From the NCBI GenBank assembly GCA_963826795.1, contig CAWGYT010000022.1:62001-126000 (forward strand): a DNA stretch of 64,000 bases, in the 5' to 3' direction. The notes under the pieces are model-generated. The model searched no databases. It was not told the origin of the DNA and saw only the letters and a list, made by a program, of their open reading frames with translations. The translations under genes and the position numbers were made by a program. The DNA comes from CAWGYT01 sp963826795 (lineage in GTDB: Bacteria > Planctomycetota > Planctomycetia > Pirellulales > Pirellulaceae). Positions 29,892-38,115 of the stretch are shown one piece after another. The stretch's first letter is position 1, and the number at the start of each line of letters is the position of its first letter.

Positions 29892-29960
29892 CGTGATTTT
29901 TCCGCAAGCGGAAAGCCTTCGTCCGCGGTTGATTGACAAGCGTCGGATTATGCCGAATTC

Positions 29961-31094
29961 TCAAGCTCCACGCCAGCCACCTCGCGGAGATCCGTTGCGG
30001 CCGTTCGCGTCCATCTCTCCCGGCAGCTCGCCTCCCACTCGGCTCTGGTGCCACTGCGCTCCTAACATCAGGCAATTGATTCCCGAACCAATTCCCAGCA
30101 TCGCGATTTTCGCATTCGGCTGGACGACGCCACCTTGCAGGCCCAACGCCAGCGTCATCGGCAGCGCGACCGAGCCCGTGTTGCCGAGCCAAGGAAAGGT
30201 CGCGAAGTCGAGCTCGAGTTCGATTCCCATCGCTTCGAGCATCAGCTTGCGATGCGCCGCGCCGACTTGATGGCAGAAGACACGGTTCAGATCGCTGCGA
30301 GTCCAACCGATTTCCGCCAGGAACGATTCGAACGTCGTCGCCCCCAGCGCGATCCCCTCCCGCATCAACGCCTCGGAATCCGTTGCCATCAGCGGCTGCA
30401 TCCCGGCCGCCACCGCCTCGTCCCGGCCGCTTTGACACAACGTGTGATACGCCGTGTGGGCTCGATACGTCCCGCCGACCAACGCATTCCCGGTCTCACT
30501 CAACTCCCGATCGACCAGCAGCACCGCGCAGCTGCCCGAGCCGATCGTCAACGACGCCACGGCCAGTTTGATCTGACTCCGCGTCAACGTCACGTCGGAA
30601 TTCAGCGCCGCAATCGTGGTCTCCAGCAGATGGCGACTGTCTTCCGTGCCAACCACCAACCCGGCTCGAATCTGCCCGAGTTCAATCATGTTGGCGACCT
30701 GCATCATGCCGCTCAACAGACCCAGGCATGCGTTCGAGACGTCGTGAATCAAACAGTCCGGCCGCAGCCCCAAGGCATGATGAACGCGACAGGCCGTCGC
30801 CGGCTCCAGATGGTCCCGGCAAACGGAACCATGGACCAATGCGCCGATCTGACCGCGATCGAGACCCGACGATTCGAGGGCCAACTCGCAGCTCTCGATG
30901 CTCTTGTCGCTGGGTAGCATGCCGGCCGGCCAAATTCGACGCTGCTCGATCCCCGTGATCAACGCCAAACGCCCCTCGGGAAGGCGCAGTCGCTGGTACA
31001 ACGGCGCGAGCTCCCGCTCAATCTGGTCGCTCGTCACGATCTCCGACGGGAGACAGTAGCCCAGCGCTTCGAAACAGGTCCTCGTAAACCGCAT
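29961..31094 (-). CDS. OleA-like / FabH-type thiolase-fold condensing enzyme
   Basis: The 377-residue protein belongs to the ketoacyl-synthase III group. The active-site Cys is residue 123 in DVSNACLGLLSGMM, the His is in VFCHQVGAAHRKL, and the Asn is in WLGNTGSVALPM, giving a complete triad. Features closer to OleA than to FabH are the N-terminal LPSEIVTSDQIERELAPLYQ, GALVHGSVCRDHLEPATA and the C-terminal MLGIGSGINCLMLG. OleA performs head-to-head Claisen condensation of two fatty acyl-CoAs in long-chain olefin synthesis, a pathway reported from planctomycetes. The usual partners OleB, OleC and OleD are not adjacent; the following genes are a ROK kinase and an SDR, and the SDR is not an obvious OleD. 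GAGG lies seven bases upstream of ATG 31094. Confidence 0.82.
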   Translation of the reverse strand: MRFTRTCFEALGYCLPSEIVTSDQIERELAPLYQRLRLPEGRLALITGIEQRRIWPAGMLPSDKSIESCELALESSGLDRGQIGALVHGSVCRDHLEPATACRVHHALGLRPDCLIHDVSNACLGLLSGMMQVANMIELGQIRAGLVVGTEDSRHLLETTIAALNSDVTLTRSQIKLAVASLTIGSGSCAVLLVDRELSETGNALVGGTYRAHTAYHTLCQSGRDEAVAAGMQPLMATDSEALMREGIALGATTFESFLAEIGWTRSDLNRVFCHQVGAAHRKLMLEAMGIELELDFATFPWLGNTGSVALPMTLALGLQGGVVQPNAKIAMLGIGSGINCLMLGAQWHQSRVGGELPGEMDANGRNGSPRGGWRGA

Positions 31095-31808
31095 GCGTGC
31101 CTCGCTTCCGTCCTCCGATCAAGCCTTTCGCCGGGGATCGGCGCCGCATCCGTGTCGGCCGGTCCCCGTCACGCCACGTCCTGGACGCCCGCGAGGGCTC
31201 AGCATACTGGCCGGACGAGCGATCGTAAACCCGTCGCTGCGAGTCACTTAAGCCACGGTCCCGGGGAACGCTTGGCGGCCCGAGCCGGCGCTGACGACCA
31301 GCGTGGCGCGGGAACGACACGCCCGCACGTCGATCAAAAGCTCGCGTGCATCGTCAGCAGAGCTGTCGCAGGATGTGGGGTCCCGACCCGATCCGACCGC
31401 AAAATATATGATTCTTCTTGCGACTCACCCACGGTTCGATACCCTCTGATTGACTTACATCTTTTCGCAAAGGACACCATACCAGGGCATCGGAAGGGAA
31501 TTCCACTCGAGGTCGCGGCTGGCTTGGATAAGCCCGCTCGCGGCCGGCCACCTGCGAACCGTCATGGACGACGGGTTGTCCTCGATCGCGATCTCGCGTT
31601 CGTATGCAGCTCTTCGCTCGGGACCAACCGCTCGCTCCCTGGACTGGCCGCGAAGGACGCTTCGCAGCCATCCGACATCGGAGCTCGCGGGGACGTCGAC
31701 GGACTCACGGTGACGGACTCGCCCGTGGACCTTCTTTCCGCTGCCTGGCAGGACAACAAGGGAATGGTTCCTGAAACGAGATTATCTGGAGCGAAAAGGA
31801 GTTATCGC
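31095..31808. other. Long divergent intergenic region
   Basis: About 710 bases separate the OleA-like gene (-) from the amidotransferase homologue (+). The part at 31395-31480 is noticeably AT-rich and may hold promoters. The open frame from 31152 that runs into the amidotransferase gene is not protein-like before ATG 31809. I see no repeat, hairpin or RNA gene. Confidence 0.55.
31795..31801 (+). promoter_or_regulatory. Strong ribosome binding site for the amidotransferase homologue
   Basis: AAAGGAG lies seven bases upstream of ATG 31809. It fixes the start within a frame that otherwise extends more than 600 bases upstream. Confidence 0.7.
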
Positions 31809-32555
31809 ATGCCCAAGAAGCCTCTGATCGGATTGAACACGGATTTTGTGGCCGCGACCCACGATCGTCCAGCGTATTCGCTGGTCTGCGCGGGCTACTA
31901 CGACGGAATTGTGGCGGCTGGTGGTATCCCTGTGATGGTCCCTCCGATCGAGGATGTGGACGACCTTTCGGCAATTCTCGACCAGCTGGATGGATTCGTG
32001 CTGGTGGGTGGCCGAGATCTCGATCCACGCAACGACGGCTTCATGTTGCATCCGTCGGTTCGTCCCATGGATCCTCGCCGGGAGCAGTTCGATCGTGCTC
32101 TCTGCCAAATGCTCTGCGACCGCCGAATCCCGATGTTTGGCATTGGGGCGGGCATGCAACTGCTGAATCTGACGATGGGCGGCAACCTGTTTCTCCATAT
32201 TCCGGAGGATCTGCCCAAAGCGATTCCCCACAAAGATCTGCACGATCCGTCCCATCGGCACGGGCTTGTGGTTGAGCCCAATTCGGTGATGGAGCGGGTC
32301 TATGGCGACGGCGAAGTCCGCGTGAATTCGATGCACCACATGGCGATCGACGAGGTCGCTCCGGGTTTCGTCGTCACCGCCCGTTGCCCGGACGGCGTCA
32401 TCGAAGCGATCGAATCGCGAATTGGCGACTGGTTCGCGTTGGGGACGCAATTCCATCCGGAAGCCGCGTCGGCCTCGGCCCTCGATGTTCGGATCTTCGA
32501 GGAGTTCATTGACGCGATTCACGGCGCGCCGATCGAGATGCGCATGGTCGCCTAG
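31809..32555 (+). CDS. Class I glutamine amidotransferase / peptidase C26 homologue lacking the catalytic cysteine
   Basis: The 248-residue protein aligns with gamma-glutamyl-GABA hydrolases (PuuD-like): KPLIGLNTDF, YYDGIVAAGGIPVMVPP, LDGFVLVGGRDLDP, a nucleophile-elbow region and a C-terminal GTQFHPEAAS. His216 and Glu218 of the expected triad are present. The nucleophile position reads MFGIGAGMQLLN, with Gly113 where active members have Cys (GICRG). No nearby Cys could substitute. It is therefore probably not a classical amidase; a binding, scaffold or different catalytic role is possible. The start is fixed by AAAGGAG upstream. A second apparent pseudoenzyme, an AnmK-fold protein, follows after 183 bases on the same strand. 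The loss is not at a homopolymer and the frame is intact, so a sequence error is unlikely. Confidence 0.85.
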   Translation: MPKKPLIGLNTDFVAATHDRPAYSLVCAGYYDGIVAAGGIPVMVPPIEDVDDLSAILDQLDGFVLVGGRDLDPRNDGFMLHPSVRPMDPRREQFDRALCQMLCDRRIPMFGIGAGMQLLNLTMGGNLFLHIPEDLPKAIPHKDLHDPSHRHGLVVEPNSVMERVYGDGEVRVNSMHHMAIDEVAPGFVVTARCPDGVIEAIESRIGDWFALGTQFHPEAASASALDVRIFEEFIDAIHGAPIEMRMVA

Positions 32556-32738
32556 CCGACTCGCGGACACGGGCGTTCACGCCCACCGCGATCACGTTTC
32601 CTGTCACCGGCCCGCCGCCGAAGTTCCCGAGGCCGGTGTCGCTTGCCGGCTGCCAGTTGTCCGTTCCGGCGTCACGTCCGGCGCGGCCAACTGGCGGCTG
32701 AGCACCTTGAATTCGCGACCGCAAGCCTAGGACGACCC

Positions 32739-33990
32739 ATGGCCACCCACTCGGTTCCGGCGCGCACGTTCGTTGGCCTTCAGCTTGACGCCCGCCGGCA
32801 TCGGTTATTCGGTGCGCTCGTCCGCCTGTGGGGATTCGGGCTGCAGGCGGTGCCCGATGTCGTGGCGGCTGCGCGCGTGAGTCATCCCCACCTCGAAGCG
32901 CTATTCGAGACGCCGCAGGACCCAGGCGACCGACGCGCGAGCGATCGCCGTCCCAGCGGTGAACTGGCCGAACTTGCCGCCGCCGCGATCGGTTCATTGC
33001 TTGCCAAATCGCGCGGAACCCGCAAGTTTGCGAGCGGTCGGCCTGCTCGATTGCGGCCGTTGGCGGACCGACTCGCTGGGCACGTGGGATTTTCAACCTC
33101 AGTGTGATACCGCCCTCCTGGCAAAGCTCGGGGGAATGACGGTGATCGACGACTTCCCAGGGCGCGATCGAGCCCACGGGGGGCGCGGCGGGCCGTGCGC
33201 CGCGGCCGGCATTTGGTTGTTGTTGGCCGATCGCGGGGTCATGCCTGGGCGAATGATCCGAGCCGTCGTCGATCTGGATGCGGCCGCCCACCTGTTCCTG
33301 CTGCCGCCTCGGCAAGCCGTCCAACTGCCAGGCCACCTCAGCTGCGTCGGCCTGGGCCCGGCCCTCGCCCTGCTGGACGCGATCACGGCGCGAATCATCC
33401 CGGGGCAAACGCGGTTCGATCCGGCCGAACAACAGGTCGTACAGGCCCGAAAAGTTCCCGATCTCCTCCGCGAATGGGACCGCTGCCTGCCCCTGCTGGG
33501 ACAAACCTGGTCTCCGCTGCCGCCGGACACCGAGCGATTGCTGGCGTGCCTGGACGACTGGTCCGAGCCGCTCGATCAACGCCCGCTGGACGTGCTGTGT
33601 ACCGCCATCCACTGGGTCGCCGACCGGATTGCCAGCTACCTCCGACACCACCTGCCGCGATCGCAGCCCGTCGGTCAATTGATCCTGGCCGGCCCGCTGC
33701 GACATCACGCCTTCCTGGTCCGCCAACTCAAACACAACCTGCCCGAGCTCGAAATCAGCCTGGTCGATCATCACGGAGGAACCGGCGAGTCGTGGCAAGC
33801 CATCGCCGCGGCCCTCCTGGCCTGCCTGCACGTCGATCAGATCCCCACCAATTCCTATGCCTTGACCGGCACCGACACCCCGCGCATCCTGGGTCGCATC
33901 ACGCCCGGACCACCCGGCAATTGGCACCGGGTCCTGGCCGACATGGCCCAAACCCTGCCCGAGAAGATGACGCTTCGCAGCGCGATCTGA
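32739..33990 (+). CDS. AnmK-fold (anhydro-N-acetylmuramic acid kinase) homologue with degenerate active site, one apparent frameshift
   Basis: Joined near 33035, two frames give about 417 residues resembling AnmK kinases. The best match is CDTALLAKLGGMTVIDDFPGRDRAHGGRGGP, the AnmK region that reads VVADFRxxDxAAGGQGAP in active enzymes. A later IHWVADRIASYLRH...LILAGPLRHHAFL segment corresponds to the nucleotide lobe. The N-terminal MSGTSxDG loop is not recognisable (VGLQLDARRH instead), the FDTGPGN segment with the catalytic Asp is replaced by VGLGPAL, and GGGAxN by AGPLRHH. It is probably a pseudokinase. True AnmK enzymes recycle cell-wall anhydro-MurNAc. The gene follows the cysteine-less amidotransferase homologue by 183 bases. 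Assignment rests on the central motif and overall order, so it is moderate. Confidence 0.65.
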
Positions 33991-34027
33991 AGTGTGACGA
34001 GATTCGGCGGTCGGATAAAGCTTCCCC
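33991..34027. other. Spacer before the 34 kb repeat array
   Basis: A short unremarkable stretch between the AnmK-like stop codon and the first repeat copy. The remaining spacer, 34687-34864, follows the array and should hold the promoter of the aminotransferase gene; it has an AT-rich stretch near 34770-34800. Confidence 0.4.
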
Positions 34028-34686
34028 CCCTCATCCGGCCTGCGGCCACCTTCTCCCCGCGCTGGGGAGAAGGGACAGGCCGCGCTGGCGCGAAGGGACA
34101 GGCGGCGCTGGGGAGAAGGGACAGGCGGCGCTGGCGCGAAGGGACAGGCGGCTCTGCGCGAAGGGACAGGCGGCTCTGGCGCGAAGGGACAGGGTGTTGT
34201 CACCTCTCCCGAGGCCGGGAGAGGTCGACCGGGGCCCGCTTGCGGGGACCGGGCGGGTGAGGGTTGTGGCGTGACGCGTTGCGCTGGCCCCCTCATCCGG
34301 CCTGCGGCCACCTTCTCCCGCGCTGGGGAGAAGGGACAGGCGGCGCTGGGGAGAAGGGACAGGCGCTGGCGAAGGGACAGGCGGCTCTGGGCGAAGGGAC
34401 AGAGTGTTGTCACCTCTCCCGAGGCCGGGAGAGGTCGACCGGGGCCCGCTTGCGGGGACCGGGCGGGTGAGGGTTGTGGCGTGACGCGTTGCTGGCCCCC
34501 TCATCCGGCCTGCGGCCACCTTCTCCCGCGCTGGGGAGAAGGGACAGGCGGCGCTGGGGAGAAGGGACAGGCGCGTGGCGAAGGGACAGGCGCTGCGCGA
34601 AGGGACAGAGTGTTGTCACCTCTCCCGAGGCCGGGAGAGGTCGACCGGGGCCCGCTTGCGGGGACCGGGCGGGTGAGGGTTGTGGC
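34028..34686. repeat. Three tandem copies of a 190-260 bp nested repeat
   Basis: Copies begin with CCCTCATCCGGCCTGCGGCC at about 34028, 34291 and 34498, and each ends with a GGGCGGGTGAGGGTTGTGGC-type phrase. Within a copy lie a variable number of roughly 20-base units built on GAAGGGACAGGCGG (six, four and four), then the hairpin CCTCTCCCGAGGCCGGGAGAGG, then CCGGGGCCCGCTTGCGGGG. Length differences between copies come mainly from the inner units. The same family occurs in reverse orientation at 53548-53975 and as a fragment at 40427-40446. Open frames across it are by-products of the repeat. Confidence 0.9.
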
Positions 34687-34864
34687 GCTTTTCGTCACAC
34701 GACGCGCACAGCGGCCTTTCAGAGGGTCTCTTGGCTCGCTCCCGCCCTCCACCTTCCGGCTCTGGCTGTGGTTTGCTATTTTCTTTGGAAACATCAATTC
34801 ATCGGCGCCGCGTCGCGGGTGGTCTCGCACGCCGCTTCGCCGGAACTCCGTTGTTGACTCGCTC

Positions 34865-36028
34865 ATGACCGACCTGACCGAAGGACTCTGGTCCCGTGTG
34901 CAATCCGAATGGCGAATTCGAGACGACACGCTCTATTTGAATCACGGTTCGTTCGGTCCCTCCCCGATCGCGGTTCAAACGGCAAGGCGGCGGTGGCAGG
35001 AGCAGCTTGAGTCGCAGCCGATGGATTTCTTTGTTCGACACTTCGAATCGGCCTGGTGCGAAGCGCGTGGTCATTTGGCGAGGTTCGTCGGCGCCGCCGC
35101 GGAAGACTTGATTTTTGTCGAGAACGCGACGGCAGGGATGAATCTTGTCGCCCACAATTATCCGCTCAAGCCGGGCGACGACGTGTTATTGACCGATCAC
35201 GAATACGGCGCCGTCCGCAAGATCTGGCAGCACGCCTGCAATCGCGCGGCGCGAATTTGCGAATCGTTCCATTACCGTGTCCCGTCGAAGCTCACGCTCA
35301 AGTCGTGCAGGCCGTGCATGCGGCGTTGGGCGAGCGTACGCGGCTGTTGGTCGTCAGCCACGTCACCTCGGCCACGGCGCTGATCTTGCCCGTCCGTGAG
35401 ATTTGCGAACGAGCCGCGATGGCGGGAGTTGACGTCTGCATCGACGGGCCCCATGCCCCCTTGCATCTCGATCTGGACGTGCATTCGCTCGCCTGCCAGT
35501 TCTACACGGCCAGTTGTCACAAATGGCTGTGCGCTCCGCTGGGGTCGGGTTTTCTTTACGTCGCCCCGACGCATCAAGCTCTCGTGAAACCGACCGTGAT
35601 CAGCTGGGGACGTATCCAGCCCGCCGAGCCGGCGACGTGGGATGAGCACTTCATGTGGACCGGGACTGCGCGATCCGAGCGCTTACTTTGCGGTCCCAGC
35701 CGCGATCGAGTTCTTTGAGCGATTGGGTTGCGAGTCCGCACGTCAACGGATCTATGCCCTGGCCGATTCCGCTCGCCAGATTCTACTCGACGCCCTGTCC
35801 GGAGTTTCGCTGGCGCCGCCGACGCCCGACTTCTACGGCGCGATGGCGCATCTTCGACTGCCGCCAGGTGACGCCTGGGGATTGCAGCAAAGACTCTGGG
35901 AACGGCATCGCATCGAGGTCCCCATCATTTCCTGGCAGGGCCAGCGGTACGTCCGCGTCTCACTTCACCTTTACAACGAGGCGTCTCACGTCATTCGACT
36001 GGTCGATGCGCTTCGCCGCGAGCTGTAG
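34865..36028 (+). CDS. Class V aminotransferase (isopenicillin-N epimerase-like), two apparent frameshifts
   Basis: About 387 residues joined over three frames. The N-terminus reads TLYLNHGSFGPSP, a hallmark of CefD-like class V PLP enzymes. LIFVENATAGMNLVAHNYPLKPGDDVL and SHVTSATALILPVREIC follow, then the cofactor Asp in DVCIDGPHAP and the Schiff-base Lys in YTASCHKWLCAPLGSGFLY. The C-terminal domain has YFAVPAAIEFFERLG and RVSLHLYNEASHVIRLVDAL. Breaks lie near 35250 and at about 35668, where one extra G in ACTGCGCGATC disrupts WTGTRDPSAYF. All active-site residues are intact. The substrate is unknown, and there is no beta-lactam gene nearby. The 3' end overlaps the convergent transglutaminase gene by 43 bases. 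Confidence 0.87.
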
Positions 36029-38115
36029 GCGAGACGCCAGGTTCCGGGCGGCCTGGGAGCCGGGGGCAGTTCCAACCCGCGCGACGGCTCGGCACTGCCG
36101 TATCGCTGAGCGGCGTACGCGCGATACCATTGGGCGGCGGCCCGCAGAAACGGTTCCTCGCCAGCGTCCGCCTGCAAGCGCGTCGAGAATTGATGAAGCG
36201 TTTCGCCGGGCTCGCGATCGAAACGAAAGCGGCGCACGCGCGCGTCCAATCGCCGCAGCTGACGCGACCGAGCCACGAGGGGCGACGCATCTCCCGTTCG
36301 CGCTCGCCCGAAACGCCCGAACGGACGCCAACGGGCCAGCTGAATCAGTCCGGCGACGATCAGCACGACGACCAACGGTCCTTGCACGGCGCGGGCCGCC
36401 GCTTTCAACCAGGTCTGCCGCCAACGTGGCTCCAGCCAATAGCGGCTTAGTTCCAGCACGCGCCGTAATCGATCGGCGGGTGTCGTGGATCGCGGATCCA
36501 GCAACAATCGCTGATTGTCTTGATCGGAGGCGGCCATCCCGGGCGTGGATTCAACCACGACCCACCGCCGCGTTTGGTCATCGTAGGCCTCGACCCAGGC
36601 ATGCGCGTTCTGGTTACGCGCCAGCCAGTAGTCACCGTATTCGCTCGCTTCACGCACCACATAGCCCGTGACGTACCGGCAAGGAACTTGCATTTTTCGC
36701 AGGAGGGCGGCGGTGCCCGTCGCGAAGTACTCGCAATGGGCCGCTGGCCGTTGCCACAGAAAATGGATCAGCGGGTCGGTATTGGGCGGCAGCGAGATCG
36801 GGCGCAGTGAATACTCGTAGTTCGACTGAAAAAAGTCGGCCACGGCGTTGATCTTGTCGCGCGGCGACGCGTCGGCCGCCGCCAGTTCGTCGACGATCGC
36901 GTCGATTTCTGGATGGTCGATAATGACTGGCGTGAGTAGTTTTGCGCGATCCTCATCGCTGAGCCGTGTCGCGGCGGGAAAACGCGAGGCGTAAGCAATG
37001 TAGGGCCGCTCCGTCAGCACGCCCGTCCGGACGATGTCGTTCGCGTCCACGGCCAGGAATTCGCCGGAACCCATCAGAAACGCCGCGTCCAGCGGCAAGA
37101 AATACTGCTCGCCGCGGGCCGGATCGTTCCACACTTCGACTCGTTCCCAGGGACCACGCGACAACGGCCGGAGGGAAAACAGGTGCTGATCGTCGACCGG
37201 CTGGTCGATCCCCGTCGGAGGTTGATCGACCGGCGTAAGAATCCTCTTGTCCCGCAAACGGTTCCACCGCGGTCCGCGACGGGACTCGGACATTCGCCAT
37301 TGAGATCCTCGAAATTCGTCATAGCAGCGACTGCGCAGATACCCCGGTAGCCGCTGGGCAAAGACGCGGAGCGCGACCTGAGTTGGATTCTGCAGCTGCT
37401 CGCTGCGGATGCTCCGAAGACTCGCCACGCGCACATAGCTGCGTGTCGATCGCACCTCCATCACGTTGAAGGTGACCGTCTGCGACACCCAACGTTGAAC
37501 ACGCTGGATCTGCGCGGACAATTGGCTGGCCAGCGGCCAAGTGGCCAGTACCGACGTGGCCAGCACGCCGGCGACGATTCCGCGGACCGGTTTCGAACTG
37601 CCAGCCCGCGGTCCAGCAGCGCGCGGTCCTGAACCGCCCAATCCCGCCAGACGACACTGGAGCGCGAACAGGGTCACGACGGTCGTCGCGATCACCAGAC
37701 CCAACTCACGCTGAGGCGGTGTGACGGCCCGATTGAACACAAAATAGAAGGTGCCGATCCCCAGCGACAGAGTCCACAGCGGAAAGCTCTCGTGCCGCCG
37801 TACCGTAAACTGCTGAAACACCTGGATCAGCAACAGCGACTCGGCAATCCGGGCTGTCATGACTTCGCCCATCGGGCGGTCGGATCCGAGATTCAGCCAC
37901 CGCCACAATCCTTCGTTCAGCAGGATCACCGCGCAGGTAACACCCAAAATGAACGCCGGTGTCTTTGCACGGGCCGGGACATGCCACGTCGTCGCACAGC
38001 GAACTACGGCCAGGCCGATGACGACGAACGCGATTGGCAGCGATTGCATCGTCAGCGCCGCCGCGACGGCTTGCAAGACGATCCACCCAAGTCCCAGGTA
38101 GCGTGGCGTGTTCAT
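35986..38115 (-). CDS. TgpA-like membrane transglutaminase
   Basis: The 709-residue protein starts with about five membrane helices (residues 1-200, such as LGLGWIVLQAVAAALTMQ and FILGVTCAVILLNEGLW). A periplasmic DUF3488-like region follows, then a transglutaminase core with Cys461 in AAHCEYFATGTAALLRK and His505 in NAHAWVEAY. The third position is Glu522 in VVVESTPG rather than the usual Asp. A further helix (GPLVVVLIVAGLIQLA) and a DUF4129-like tail (PGETLHQFSTRLQADAG) end the protein. It is the last gene of a MoxR-DUF58-TgpA cluster. Its ATG overlaps the DUF58 stop (ATGA), which indicates coupled translation. Such clusters are thought to act in maturation of envelope proteins; the substrate is unknown. 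Confidence 0.88.
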   Translation of the reverse strand: MNTPRYLGLGWIVLQAVAAALTMQSLPIAFVVIGLAVVRCATTWHVPARAKTPAFILGVTCAVILLNEGLWRWLNLGSDRPMGEVMTARIAESLLLIQVFQQFTVRRHESFPLWTLSLGIGTFYFVFNRAVTPPQRELGLVIATTVVTLFALQCRLAGLGGSGPRAAGPRAGSSKPVRGIVAGVLATSVLATWPLASQLSAQIQRVQRWVSQTVTFNVMEVRSTRSYVRVASLRSIRSEQLQNPTQVALRVFAQRLPGYLRSRCYDEFRGSQWRMSESRRGPRWNRLRDKRILTPVDQPPTGIDQPVDDQHLFSLRPLSRGPWERVEVWNDPARGEQYFLPLDAAFLMGSGEFLAVDANDIVRTGVLTERPYIAYASRFPAATRLSDEDRAKLLTPVIIDHPEIDAIVDELAAADASPRDKINAVADFFQSNYEYSLRPISLPPNTDPLIHFLWQRPAAHCEYFATGTAALLRKMQVPCRYVTGYVVREASEYGDYWLARNQNAHAWVEAYDDQTRRWVVVESTPGMAASDQDNQRLLLDPRSTTPADRLRRVLELSRYWLEPRWRQTWLKAAARAVQGPLVVVLIVAGLIQLARWRPFGRFGRARTGDASPLVARSRQLRRLDARVRRFRFDREPGETLHQFSTRLQADAGEEPFLRAAAQWYRAYAAQRYGSAEPSRGLELPPAPRPPGTWRLAYSSRRSASTSRMT

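Noticed and set aside
31152..31808. Upstream extension of the amidotransferase homologue
   Set aside because: The frame is open but the translated sequence is not protein-like, and AAAGGAG sits seven bases before ATG 31809.
34028..34690. Possible CRISPR array or coding repeat protein at the 34 kb repeats
   Set aside because: Units vary in length, are nested and contain no unique spacers of constant size; no cas gene is present. Frames across it only repeat the DNA unit.
34865..36028. Beta-lactam biosynthesis gene (isopenicillin-N epimerase)
   Set aside because: The family name reflects similarity only; no other beta-lactam pathway gene is nearby, and class V members with this start are common in bacteria without the pathway.
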